From an uncultured Eubacterium sp. (GTDB taxonomy: Bacteria; Bacillota; Clostridia; Lachnospirales; Lachnospiraceae), in assembly GCA_910578975.1 (NCBI GenBank), contig CAJTRZ010000003.1, positions 76,580 to 140,579 on the forward strand: DNA of 64,000 nt, given 5' to 3'. The position numbers and the translations under genes are program-made. The notes below the pieces were generated by a model. The model saw nothing but the letters and a program-made list of their open reading frames with translations. It was not told where the DNA came from and made no database searches. Of the stretch, positions 8,941 to 16,896 are shown in pieces. Numbering within the stretch: position 1 is the stretch's first letter; each line of letters begins with the position of its first letter.

Positions 8941-10596
8941 CTACACTGGAAATACACTTCCCCCAACAAACTCACTTAAAATAGAATTATGCGGAATGTT
9001 TTCTTTTGGAAGTGGCAATATATAATCCAAAAATTTCAAAAGTCTCTTAGCCTCTAAATATTCGTCGGTTCCTTCCGGCACACTGAATAATGCAGGCTCT
9101 GCAAATACTTTTAAAACAGATAATTCATACACCATAACAGAGTTAAAAACTGCGTCTGCACTATCCTGATATGGGAATATATATTTTTCTTCACCACGTC
9201 TGACTCTTTTCCACATTTCAATCGTATGCTCTGCAGTCGTACCCCTTGTACGGATATCTCTTACAATTCTTCTCAACAATCTCAAGTCTGATGTAGATAT
9301 TCTGTTATGTTCATCAACATTTAAAGGCGTTAAAGCACTGACATATATACGATATTTTCTATCCTCTGGAAGGCTGTAAGACAATTCATCATTAAGACAA
9401 TGAATTCCTTCAATGACAAGAATATCATCCTCTTCTAATTTTACATAATTTCCATTAAACGTTCTCTTCCCTAAAACAAAATCAAAATCAGGAAGTTCCA
9501 CCTGCTTTCCTTCTAACAGTTCTGTCATCTGCCTGTTAAACAATTCCACATCCACAGCCTCTAAAACTTCATAGTCCAATTTTCCTTCTTCATCAATTGG
9601 TGTATCTTCCCTGTTCACAAAGTAATTATCTGTTGAAATCGGATGTGGTTTCATTCCCTGAGCCATCAACTGTATAGATAATCTATGAGCAAATGATGTT
9701 TTTCCTGATGAAGACGGACCTGCAATCATGACAACTTTGACTCCCTCCCGAGATGCAATATCACTGGCAATATCTGCTATCTTCTTCTCCTGCAGAGCCT
9801 CCTGAACCATCATAATGTCATTAATTGTTCCATCCGTAATTTTATCATTTACCTGACCAATTGTTGCTACTCCTAATCTTTCAGCCCATCTGGCAGATTC
9901 TTTCAATGTATTAGATACTTTATTCTGTGGTATAAACTCCGGTACAACTTTTGGAGATTTTTTTACTGGCATTTGAAGTACAAACCCTTCGTCATATGGT
10001 ATTAATTCATAATATTTCAGTATTCCTGTAGAATATGCCATATATCCATAAAAATAATCTTCAAAACCTTTCATTTTATAAATCTTAACAGAAGATGCTC
10101 TACGATATTTCAACAGATTTACTTTGTCCATCATACCGAAACTTTTAAATTTTGCCATAGCTTTTCCGGTAGAAAATGTTTCCTTTGTAATTAAAATATC
10201 CTGTTTTACCAATTCATCCATCTCTGCCTTTAACCTGCGCAACATTGTATTATCTATTTTTGTTCCACCACAAACTTTAAAATAATATCCTTTGCTCACA
10301 GAGTATTGAATACTTAACTTATCAAAACTTTTCCTGTCTGCTATTTTATAAAATGCTTTCAGCATCATAAATACAACACTTCTGCGATAACATTCACTGC
10401 CCACATGATTCGCAGTCGTAAGAAACCTTATCTTGCTGTTTTCTATTAATACATTTGACAATTCACACAATTTATCGTTACATACAGCCAGTATAATATC
10501 ATTTTCATAGTATCTTTTAAAATCCTTAGCAATTTCATAGATTGTCGTTCCATCTTCATATTCATATACTACATTGGAAATCTCCACATTAATCAT
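8941..10596 (-). CDS. Uridine-kinase-like nucleoside kinase with N-terminal TGS/threonyl-tRNA-synthetase-like region
   Basis: The 551-residue protein opens with a TGS-like domain (YEYEDGTTIYEIAKDF) and a second region resembling the editing part of threonyl-tRNA synthetase (about 70-200). The C-terminal half is a P-loop kinase of the uridine kinase/phosphoribulokinase type, with Walker A GPSSSGKTSF near 290, STDNYFVNRED, and EGIHCLND near 395. Such fusions are widespread in Clostridia and Bacteroidetes. Nucleoside phosphorylation is the usual label, but the substrate is unproven. Its start overlaps the end of trmK by 8 bp. Confidence 0.85.
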   Translation of the reverse strand: MINVEISNVVYEYEDGTTIYEIAKDFKRYYENDIILAVCNDKLCELSNVLIENSKIRFLTTANHVGSECYRRSVVFMMLKAFYKIADRKSFDKLSIQYSVSKGYYFKVCGGTKIDNTMLRRLKAEMDELVKQDILITKETFSTGKAMAKFKSFGMMDKVNLLKYRRASSVKIYKMKGFEDYFYGYMAYSTGILKYYELIPYDEGFVLQMPVKKSPKVVPEFIPQNKVSNTLKESARWAERLGVATIGQVNDKITDGTINDIMMVQEALQEKKIADIASDIASREGVKVVMIAGPSSSGKTSFAHRLSIQLMAQGMKPHPISTDNYFVNREDTPIDEEGKLDYEVLEAVDVELFNRQMTELLEGKQVELPDFDFVLGKRTFNGNYVKLEEDDILVIEGIHCLNDELSYSLPEDRKYRIYVSALTPLNVDEHNRISTSDLRLLRRIVRDIRTRGTTAEHTIEMWKRVRRGEEKYIFPYQDSADAVFNSVMVYELSVLKVFAEPALFSVPEGTDEYLEAKRLLKFLDYILPLPKENIPHNSILSEFVGGSVFPV

Positions 10597-11263
10597 AATA
10601 TGCCCTGCCTTTCTGATTCATTTTTAAAACTTCCTTTATCTGAAAATCATTTTTGTTTCCACTCTCTTTCATTGTATTCAATATTTTTAAAAACTTCTCG
10701 TTTTCTTTCTGCAAATACTGCTTTAATGTCTGATTTTTTGTTTCCAACAGATATTTTCCATATAAAAGTTCAACATCCGTATAGTCTGTATTCTTCCCTC
10801 TCACAGCCTTTATAATCGTATAATATTTACCGCCATCCACAACCATATCTTCTCTAATAATTTCCCAGCAATTCTGTATCAAAAACTTCCGGACGAAATC
10901 AACTCTTTTGTGCGGAGATAAAACCAGTTCTTTTACTCCTTTTATTCTACTTCCTCTCGATAATATATCTACAATCAGATCCCCGCCCATTCCTGCAATA
11001 ATAACAGACTCAGCCATGTTATCCTTCATCTGTTCCATTCCATCAGACAATACAGTAATAATCTTCTCACTCAATCCTTCTAATCTTATATTTTTATCAG
11101 CCATTTTTAATGGACCTTCATTAATATCCAAAGCATAAGCTTTCTCACTTATATTATTTTTCACTAGATAAATAGGCACATACCCATGGTCTGTGCCTAT
11201 ATCTGCTACGATATTTCCTTTGGTAACCATATCTGCTACGGCTTTTAATCTCTTTGATAACAT
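10589..11263 (-). CDS. trmK: tRNA (adenine-22-N1)-methyltransferase
   Basis: TrmK (224 aa) methylates A22 in the D-loop of tRNAs using SAM. The N-terminal half is a Rossmann methyltransferase with IVADIGTDHGYVPIYLV (motif I) and VIIAGMGGDLI (motif IV-like), both typical of the TrmK/YqfN family, then a helical C-terminal region. It follows dnaG by 8 bp, as in Bacillus where trmK lies downstream of the dnaG-sigA block. Confidence 0.92.
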   Translation of the reverse strand: MLSKRLKAVADMVTKGNIVADIGTDHGYVPIYLVKNNISEKAYALDINEGPLKMADKNIRLEGLSEKIITVLSDGMEQMKDNMAESVIIAGMGGDLIVDILSRGSRIKGVKELVLSPHKRVDFVRKFLIQNCWEIIREDMVVDGGKYYTIIKAVRGKNTDYTDVELLYGKYLLETKNQTLKQYLQKENEKFLKILNTMKESGNKNDFQIKEVLKMNQKGRAYYD

Positions 11264-11271
11264 AAACTTTT

Positions 11272-13032
11272 CTATCCTAACGTAATGTGTATTTTCTGTA
11301 ATTTATTCTGCTCTTTAATAATCTGTTGTAACTCAGCAATATCTGTTGCCGTGGCTGCTTTATAATCAAGACTTTCTTTTTTTATTTTTAGAACAGCATC
11401 ATTAACAGCCTTTACCTGTTCTTCAATACTAAGATTTGCCCTGATTGGTGACACAAAAAGTTCCGTCACCTTTCTATGCTCTTCCTCATCTTCAAAATAA
11501 TTCATAATCTGTGCAGGATTTGCCTGTCCACCTTCCATCTGCTCCCAAAACAAGGCTGCAACCCGATTATAAAATGGGTCTATAAAATCTTCCGGTGAAA
11601 TCACTTCCGCCACCCTTTTGAACCATTTATCTTTATCAGACAAATATGTCAGAAGTATCCTTTGTGCACTGACAGATGCATCTTCCTTCTTTGCCTTTTT
11701 TGAGATACGGGGCTCTTCGTTAATTTTATCTTCCTTTCCTACAAAAGTAAGTCCGGTTTTTCTTACCAGTTTTGCCAGTCCATCTTTTGGAATATTAAAA
11801 GTACTGCACACTGATTCCAGATAATTATCACGTTCAATCTCATCTTTAAAATCCAGTAGCATTTCAGCTACCTTCTTATGAAATGCTGTTTTCTCCTGCG
11901 GATCGTTTAAATTGTATTTCTTCTGTTCTACATCTACCTGAAAGATAAAATAATTCGTGGCATTTTTAATTCTGTCCTCATATGCTTCCCTGCCCATTGC
12001 TTTAATAAATTCATCCGGGTCTTTGTACGGTCTCATATTCAATATTTTAATAGCAAGACCTGCATCTCTTAAATATGGAATCGCTCTAAGTGCAGCCTTT
12101 ATACCTGCTTCATCACTGTCAAAAGTAAGTACTACTTCTTTGGCATATCTTTTAATCAAAGCGGCATGTCTAGAAGTAAATGCTGTACCAAGAGCCGCCA
12201 CTGCATTATGAAAGCCTGCCTGATGAAGGCTGATAACATCCATATATCCCTCGCAAATCAGCAGATAATCCTTTCTGGAGGCTCTTGCGACATTTAACCC
12301 ATAGAGATTACGGCTTTTATCAAAAACTCTCGTTTCCGGCGAATTTAAATACTTAGGCTTTGCATCTCCCATCACACGGCCTCCAAAAGCAATGACACGG
12401 TTATTTGCATCCATAATCGGAAACATAACACGATTCCAGAATTTATCTGTAACACCACGCTTTTCATCAAAAGTAAACAAACCTGTTTCCTTTAATTCAT
12501 TATCATTATACCCTTTCTTTTTCAGATACTGATAAAGATTATTACTATATTTATCTGAATATCCCAGTCCAAATTTTACAATCGTTTCATTGGAAAGCTG
12601 GCGCCCGGAAAGATAGTTATATGCCACCCTTCCTCTGTCTGACCGCAAAAGATAATGAAAATACTTTGCTGCTTCAGTATTAATTTCTATAATTTTCGTT
12701 TTTAAATCCTTCTCCTGTCTTGCTTCCTTTGAATACTCCATCTTAGGCAGTTGAATTCCTGCTTTATCTGCCAAAACTTCCATTGCCTCTACAAAAGTAT
12801 AATTTTCATACTTCATTAAGAATGATATGACATTACCACCTTCACCACAACCAAAACAATAATACATCTGCTTATGAGGAGACACTGAAAAAGATGGCGA
12901 TTTTTCATTATGAAATGGGCAAAGTCCAAAATAAGAACTTCCCTTTTTCTGTAACTTCACATAATCACCAATTACATCAACGATGTCATTTTCAGTTCTT
13001 ACCTGTTCGATAATATCTTCTGAATAAAACAT
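11272..13032 (-). CDS. dnaG: DNA primase
   Basis: DnaG (586 aa) lays RNA primers at the replication fork. The N-terminal zinc ribbon is complete (CPFHNEKSPSF then CFGCGEGGN, residues about 38-67). The TOPRIM core shows LLICEGYMDVISL, TFDSDEAG and an acidic DPDEF. The C-terminal region for DnaB helicase contact is helical and ends near residue 586. GGAGGAG precedes ATG 13032. In many Firmicutes rpoD follows directly; here trmK follows instead. Confidence 0.97.
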   Translation of the reverse strand: MFYSEDIIEQVRTENDIVDVIGDYVKLQKKGSSYFGLCPFHNEKSPSFSVSPHKQMYYCFGCGEGGNVISFLMKYENYTFVEAMEVLADKAGIQLPKMEYSKEARQEKDLKTKIIEINTEAAKYFHYLLRSDRGRVAYNYLSGRQLSNETIVKFGLGYSDKYSNNLYQYLKKKGYNDNELKETGLFTFDEKRGVTDKFWNRVMFPIMDANNRVIAFGGRVMGDAKPKYLNSPETRVFDKSRNLYGLNVARASRKDYLLICEGYMDVISLHQAGFHNAVAALGTAFTSRHAALIKRYAKEVVLTFDSDEAGIKAALRAIPYLRDAGLAIKILNMRPYKDPDEFIKAMGREAYEDRIKNATNYFIFQVDVEQKKYNLNDPQEKTAFHKKVAEMLLDFKDEIERDNYLESVCSTFNIPKDGLAKLVRKTGLTFVGKEDKINEEPRISKKAKKEDASVSAQRILLTYLSDKDKWFKRVAEVISPEDFIDPFYNRVAALFWEQMEGGQANPAQIMNYFEDEEEHRKVTELFVSPIRANLSIEEQVKAVNDAVLKIKKESLDYKAATATDIAELQQIIKEQNKLQKIHITLG

Positions 13033-13099
13033 TTCTCCTCCAATAAATATACTTGCTTATGTATGCTTACAATAACTGTGGTACTGTTTTATATATAAA

Positions 13100-14107
13100 C
13101 TACATTTTCCATGATTTCGGAATAAACAGTTTCTGAAACACAGACACAGAATACTGATCACTCATTCCTGCAATATAATCACAAACTACTTGTTCTTCTT
13201 TCTCTCCACACTCATCAGTTAAATATTTAAATTCTGCCGGAAGCTGGTCTGTATGTTTTAAGTAATACTCAAACAGCTGTTTCAACATTTCATCCGCCTT
13301 CGTTTCTTCCTTCTTTGCTACCGGATTCGTATATACACTTTCAAACATATAACTTCGAAGTCCCATCATCGCCTTTTCGATTTCATCTGACATGCAAATA
13401 TCCGCCTGTCCTACGCTATTCTTAACAATGTCATGAACAAGTGTATCGAGCCGTCTCTTCGTACTATTCCCCAATACATCTGTGTATATCTTTGGAATAT
13501 CTTCCTCACTAATTATTTTTCCCCGGATAGCATCATCAATATCATGATTAATATAGGCAATCTTATCAGAAAGTCTTACAATCTTTCCTTCTAATGTAGA
13601 TGGATTTCCTGTGGTTCTGTGATTAACGATTCCATCTCTTACTTCCTTCGTAAGATTCAATCCTCTTCCATAATTTTCTAACACTTCCACCACTCGGATA
13701 CTCTGCTCATAATGTTTAAATCCAAAACTGCATACTCGATTTAATGTTCTCTCACCGGCATGCCCAAAAGGTGTATGACCTAAATCATGTCCTAATGCAA
13801 CAGCCTCTGTCAAATCCTCATTCAAATCCAAAGACTTTGCGATCGTTCTGGCAATCTGCGCCACTTCCAAGGTATGGGTCAGTCTGGTCCGGTAATGATC
13901 TCCCATTGGAGCCAGAAATACTTGTGTCTTATGTTTCAAACGCCTGAACGCCTTACAATGAATAATCCTGTCTCTGTCCCTCTGATAGACAGTCCGGATA
14001 TCACATTGCTCTTCTTCTCTGTCTCTGCCTTTACTTTCACAGCTCTTTGCTGCATAGGGGCTTAAAATCTTTAATTCCAATTCTTCATTTTTCTGCCTGA
14101 TATTCAT
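13100..14107 (-). CDS. dgt: Deoxyguanosinetriphosphate triphosphohydrolase-like protein
   Basis: An HD-domain phosphohydrolase of 335 aa, predicted to release triphosphate from dNTPs. Metal ligands are visible as TRLTHTLEVAQIAR and the HD pair ALGHDLGHTPFGHAGE (residues about 65-105), with a later conserved DKIAYINHDIDD. The start is set at MNIRQ because GGAGG lies 6 nt upstream; the ten residues before it look untranslated. It lies 67 bp upstream of dnaG, an arrangement common in Clostridia. Confidence 0.92.
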   Translation of the reverse strand: MNIRQKNEELELKILSPYAAKSCESKGRDREEEQCDIRTVYQRDRDRIIHCKAFRRLKHKTQVFLAPMGDHYRTRLTHTLEVAQIARTIAKSLDLNEDLTEAVALGHDLGHTPFGHAGERTLNRVCSFGFKHYEQSIRVVEVLENYGRGLNLTKEVRDGIVNHRTTGNPSTLEGKIVRLSDKIAYINHDIDDAIRGKIISEEDIPKIYTDVLGNSTKRRLDTLVHDIVKNSVGQADICMSDEIEKAMMGLRSYMFESVYTNPVAKKEETKADEMLKQLFEYYLKHTDQLPAEFKYLTDECGEKEEQVVCDYIAGMSDQYSVSVFQKLFIPKSWKM

Positions 14108-14240
14108 ATCTGCCCTCCGAAAAATGCACATTGTCATAGTTATTATAATTATACTACAATTTTATAACAAAATGAAGAATAAAAGTTCACTTTACTTTAG
14201 CTTTTTATTCAAAGAAAAATAAGTTTCAAAAAATAAAGTC

Positions 14241-14269
14241 TTGACACTATTGGCTAGTTATGGTAATAT
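14241..14269 (+). promoter_or_regulatory. Strong promoter of the tRNA-Leu pair
   Basis: A consensus TTGACA, a 17-nt spacer and TAATAT lie 21 nt before the first tRNA. This is the best sigma-A type promoter seen on the plus strand in this part of the window. Confidence 0.85.
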
Positions 14270-14290
14270 TTTTCTTGCGTCAAATCGCAT

Positions 14291-14375
14291 GCGGAAGTGT
14301 CGGAACTGGCAGACGAGCAAGACTAAGGATCTTGTGGGCATTGCGCTCGTGTGGGTTCAAGTCCCATCTTCCGCA
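14291..14375 (+). tRNA. tRNA-Leu, anticodon AAG
   Basis: The 85-nt sequence folds as a class II tRNA. The acceptor stem GCGGAAG pairs with CTTCCGC, with discriminator A. The anticodon stem CAAGA/TCTTG closes the loop CTAAGGA, giving anticodon AAG (reads CUU, with inosine if A34 is modified). A long variable arm and GTTCAAG in the T-loop follow. CCA is not encoded. Confidence 0.93.
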
Positions 14376-14434
14376 TTTGCTATTTGAGATGGAAGTCGAT
14401 AGGCTTCCATTTTTCATAAAAGCATATATAATAC

Positions 14435-14489
14435 GCAGTTGTGGCGGAATTTAGGTGAGACTCGAAATCTTTGATTTCGCAAGTCGAAG
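14435..14489 (+). pseudogene. tRNA-Leu 5' fragment fused to a piece of the structured repeat
   Basis: Bases 14435-14451 are identical to the first 17 nt of the intact tRNA-Leu at 14527, but no anticodon arm or T-arm follows. From 14455 the sequence runs GTGAGAC, then a hairpin (14463-14469 with 14473-14479), then GCAAGTCGAA. That layout matches the 3' half of the structured elements found at 16.0, 18.9 and 26.3 kb. I read this as a broken tRNA copy joined to a decayed repeat; the junction is inference. Confidence 0.5.
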
Positions 14490-14526
14490 TTATATGTAGC
14501 CAGTACAATATGCGAAATACTTTCAA

Positions 14527-14611
14527 GCAGTTGTGGCGGAATTGGCATACGCGCATGATTCAGGTTCATGTCCATATTACTTGGGTGAGGGTTCAAGTCC
14601 CTTCAACTGCA
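14527..14611 (+). tRNA. tRNA-Leu, anticodon CAG
   Basis: An 85-nt class II tRNA. GCAGTTG pairs with CAACTGC in the acceptor stem, with discriminator A. The anticodon stem CATGA/TCATG closes the loop TTCAGGT, so the anticodon is CAG (reads CUG). The variable arm and GTTCAAG T-loop are present, and CCA is not encoded. A strong terminator follows at once. Confidence 0.94.
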
Positions 14612-14612
14612 T

Positions 14613-14646
14613 AAAGCCTTGTGGATTTCCACAAGGCTTTTTCTTT
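14613..14646 (+). terminator. Terminator of the tRNA-Leu transcript
   Basis: A perfect 13-bp stem (14613-14625 with 14628-14640) closes a 2-nt loop and is followed by a T-rich tail. Confidence 0.88.
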
Positions 14647-14693
14647 ATATAAAAGCGAAACTTATTTTTTCAACTAATTTTCTATATAATAAT

Positions 14694-14724
14694 AAAAAAG
14701 GAACCAAAATATGATTCCTTTTTT
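14694..14724 (-). terminator. Terminator of the infC-rpmI-rplT operon
   Basis: On the minus strand AAAAAAGGAA pairs with TTCCTTTTTT, giving a stem with a built-in U-run 13 bp after the rplT stop codon. Confidence 0.85.
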
Positions 14725-14736
14725 ACAAATAAATTC

Positions 14737-15093
14737 TTACGCTAATTTTTCCTTTGCAACATCAACTAATTTTGCAAATCCTTCTGCATCATTCACTGCC
14801 ATTTCAGCTAACATTTTTCTATTCATTTCAACACCAGCTAATTTTAATCCATACATAAATTTACTGTATGAAAGACCATTAATTCTTGCAGCAGCATTGA
14901 TACGGGCAATCCATAACTGTCTGAACTGTCTCTTTCTCTGTTTTCTTCCTGCATATGAACTTGTTAAAGCTCTCATAACTGACTGTTTTGCTACTCTATA
15001 CTGTTTCGATCTAGCACCTCTATAACCTTTAGCCAGTTTTAATACTCTATTATGTTTCTTTCTAGCGTTCATTCCGCCTTTCACTCTTGCCAT
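14737..15093 (-). CDS. rplT: 50S ribosomal protein L20
   Basis: L20 (118 aa) binds 23S rRNA early in large-subunit assembly and in many bacteria represses its own operon. The very basic N-terminus (MARVKGGMNARKKHNRVLKLAKGYRGARSK, shown here only in part as ARVKGGMNARKKHNRVL) and the LWIARINAAAR motif near residue 52 are typical. The length is standard. It is the last gene of the infC operon. Confidence 0.98.
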   Translation of the reverse strand: MARVKGGMNARKKHNRVLKLAKGYRGARSKQYRVAKQSVMRALTSSYAGRKQRKRQFRQLWIARINAAARINGLSYSKFMYGLKLAGVEMNRKMLAEMAVNDAEGFAKLVDVAKEKLA

Positions 15094-15255
15094 CTTTATA
15101 TCCTCCTAACTATTCTAATACATAATTGTTTATCATCCCAGTTCAAAAACTAATTTTTTTCACTGAGGCGCTCTCGCCAAATATTTTTCCAAAAACACAT
15201 TCCCGAATATAAGTATTTGACATAAAATTTTTGAAAATCGTTTGACTCTAAACAA

Positions 15256-15453
15256 TTATAAATATGGTAAAATCTTCTTCATATTCTTAACGTTTGTAGC
15301 ATCAGTTGTTGTTGCTTTTCTAAGATTTCTCTTTCTCTTAGCTGTTTTCTTTGTTAAAATATGTGATTTGTAAGCTTTATTTCTTTTAAGCTTTCCTGTT
15401 CCTGTCTTTTTAAAACGTTTTGCAGCTGCTCTGTTTGTCTTAATTTTTGGCAT
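15256..15453 (-). CDS. rpmI: 50S ribosomal protein L35
   Basis: This 65-residue, strongly basic protein starts MPKIKTNRAAAKRFKKTG, the L35 signature. AGGAGG lies 7-8 nt before the ATG. It is the middle gene of infC-rpmI-rplT. The 160 bp between rpmI and rplT are longer than usual and A/T-rich, with no gene seen. Confidence 0.98.
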   Translation of the reverse strand: MPKIKTNRAAAKRFKKTGTGKLKRNKAYKSHILTKKTAKRKRNLRKATTTDATNVKNMKKILPYL

Positions 15454-15485
15454 GTTCTTTTCCTCCTTAAATATGTTCTAAAAAC

Positions 15486-15992
15486 TTAACGTTTTTTCTC
15501 TAAAAACATTGTCATGTTTCTGCCTTCAAGTTTTGCTGCTTTGCTAACCTGAGCAATATCCTCAAGCATTTCTGCAAAGTCATCCAAAACATGTGCACTA
15601 CTACCGATATGAGCCATTTCTCTTCCTCTGAATCGAAGAGTGACCTTAACCTTATCACCTTTTGTGATAAACTTTCTAGCATTGTTGGCCTTTGTCTTTA
15701 AATCGTTTAATTCCACATTTGGTGAAAGTCTGATTTCTTTCGTCTCGACAACATGCTGTTTCTTTTTCGCCTCTTTCTCTCTCTTCTGCTGTTCGTATCT
15801 GAACTTACCATAGTCCATGATTTTACAAACAGGAGGCTGTGCCTTTGGAGCAATTTTAATCAAATCCAATTCTGCTTCGTCCGCTAATTTCTGTGCGTCT
15901 CTTGCAGACATCACTCCTAACTGCTCTCCATTCGTTCCAATTAAACGAACTTCCTTATCTCTGATTTGTCCGTTGATCATTAACTCGCTAAT
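15486..15992 (-). CDS. infC: Translation initiation factor IF-3, ATT start codon
   Basis: IF-3 (168 aa) keeps 30S subunits free and checks the start codon. The N-domain has MINGQIRDKEVRLIG and the linker KKKQHVVETKEIRLSP; the C-domain has NARKFITKGDKVKVTLRFRGREMAH. The first ATG (15980) has no ribosome site, but four codons upstream an in-frame ATT sits 7 nt after GGAGGTG, giving the usual ISELMIN N-terminus. Rare ATT/AUU starts let IF-3 repress its own translation. A long leader with an attenuator precedes it. Confidence 0.95.
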   Translation of the reverse strand: MSELMINGQIRDKEVRLIGTNGEQLGVMSARDAQKLADEAELDLIKIAPKAQPPVCKIMDYGKFRYEQQKREKEAKKKQHVVETKEIRLSPNVELNDLKTKANNARKFITKGDKVKVTLRFRGREMAHIGSSAHVLDDFAEMLEDIAQVSKAAKLEGRNMTMFLEKKR

Positions 15993-16045
15993 AGTATTGC
16001 ACCTCCATTAAATCTGTTCCAACTTTTAGTTTGCTTTTATATTCT

Positions 16046-16166
16046 GAGAACATCTCGACTTCGCTTTGCTTCGTCTCTACCCGCTAATCGCTCAATATAT
16101 AAAACTCCAAATAAAAATTTGTGTGCAAGCACCCGATTTTTATTTTGATTTTTATATGCTGTTCTC
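16046..16166 (-). repeat. Structured 121-nt repeat element, copy 1 (infC leader)
   Basis: Read on the minus strand, the element is closed by GAGAACA and TGTTCTC. Inside lies an A/T-rich inner hairpin, then TTGAGCG, AGC, GAGACGAAGC and GCGAAGTCGA. Copies at 18905-19028 and 26338-26466 share this order. It lies between the leader terminator and the infC ribosome site, so it is transcribed in sense with infC. Confidence 0.7.
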
Positions 16167-16174
16167 ACTAGTAA

Positions 16175-16207
16175 CAAAAAAAGTGGATAATCTCACAGAC
16201 CATCCAC
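16175..16207 (-). terminator. Attenuator in the infC-rpmI-rplT leader
   Basis: On the minus strand an 11-bp stem with a GTG loop (including two G-U pairs) is followed by seven T residues, a full intrinsic terminator about 180 nt before infC. The leader begins near 16309 and contains earlier complementary segments (around 16270-16295). It is a good candidate for L20-type or other leader control in low-GC Gram-positives. Confidence 0.75.
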
Positions 16208-16315
16208 AATAATACACAATTCCAAATATTATCTCATTTAGAAAATATAAACCTCGATTCGCTTCATGCGTCTGGGTGAGAGTGGACACTCTGCTTTATT
16301 TTTTCAACATTCGAT

Positions 16316-16344
16316 ATAATAACATTATATGAAATAAATGTCAA
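16316..16344 (-). promoter_or_regulatory. Promoter of the infC operon
   Basis: On the minus strand consensus TTGACA, a 17-nt spacer and TATTAT. It gives a leader of roughly 315 nt before the ATT start codon. Confidence 0.8.
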
Positions 16345-16405
16345 GTTTTTTCCAATAAAATCATTATTTACTGATTATTTTTACTCTCTTTTATGTACGG
16401 GTCAA

Positions 16406-16457
16406 CTATAACATGTATCAATATTATTTACAACAATAATATTGATACATGTTATAG
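16406..16457. repeat. Perfect 23-bp inverted repeat
   Basis: Arms 16406-16428 and 16435-16457 are exact reverse complements around a 6-nt loop. It lies between the DUF1540 stop codon and the infC promoter. There is no U-run on either side, so a simple terminator is less likely than an mRNA 3'-end stabiliser or a small palindromic element. Confidence 0.75.
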
Positions 16458-16468
16458 CGCCTTATCAA

Positions 16469-16795
16469 CTAACAATTACATTCAAAGCTTCCACACTCTG
16501 TCTGACTCTGATGTGTAGCCCCATTACCATCTACAGTAATTTCTTTGGCATGACATTTACAATTATCATTAAATGTACAACGAACAGCATCACATCTTAC
16601 ATCCAAACGTGTTTCCGGACCACAATCACAATGTTCTGATTTTGCTGTCACACTATCCCTCTTCTCCTTAAAATCGCCACAATATGTTGCGTCCTTAATT
16701 GTTGCATCTGTACCACCTACAGAAATGCCATCTCTGCAACATTTTGAGTTCTTATTATAGTAACAATTTTTAACACTACAATTTAATACTGTCAT
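16469..16795 (-). CDS. Cysteine-rich protein with two DUF1540 domains
   Basis: This protein of 108 aa has two similar cysteine-rich halves: VLNCSVKNCYYNKNSKC (residues 3-19) and DVRCDAVRCTFNDNCKC (about 64-80). Each is followed by an I-x-V-G/D-G strand and a late ...CGSF/CGDF segment. This repeat is the DUF1540 pattern common in spore-forming Clostridia; metal binding is likely, function unknown. The start is set at MTVLN because GGAGG lies 6 nt upstream. That ribosome site is partly buried in a hairpin (16802-16845). Confidence 0.88.
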   Translation of the reverse strand: MTVLNCSVKNCYYNKNSKCCRDGISVGGTDATIKDATYCGDFKEKRDSVTAKSEHCDCGPETRLDVRCDAVRCTFNDNCKCHAKEITVDGNGATHQSQTECGSFECNC

Positions 16796-16801
16796 AATAA
16801 A

Positions 16802-16845
16802 CCTCCACAATATTTATTTCGGAATCCCGATACAAATATTGTGGA
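16802..16845 (-). promoter_or_regulatory. Hairpin covering the ribosome site of the DUF1540 gene
   Basis: Perfect 13-bp arms (16802-16814, 16833-16845) flank an 18-nt loop that itself contains CGG/CCG. On the mRNA the 3' arm ends GTGGAG, which is part of the GGAGG ribosome site. Folding would hide it. It might also act as a weak thrS terminator, but no long U-run follows. Confidence 0.6.
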
Positions 16846-16896
16846 GTCTTTACTAAAATTTATTCAATTATTAAATTCCAGTTTTTAACATTTCTT

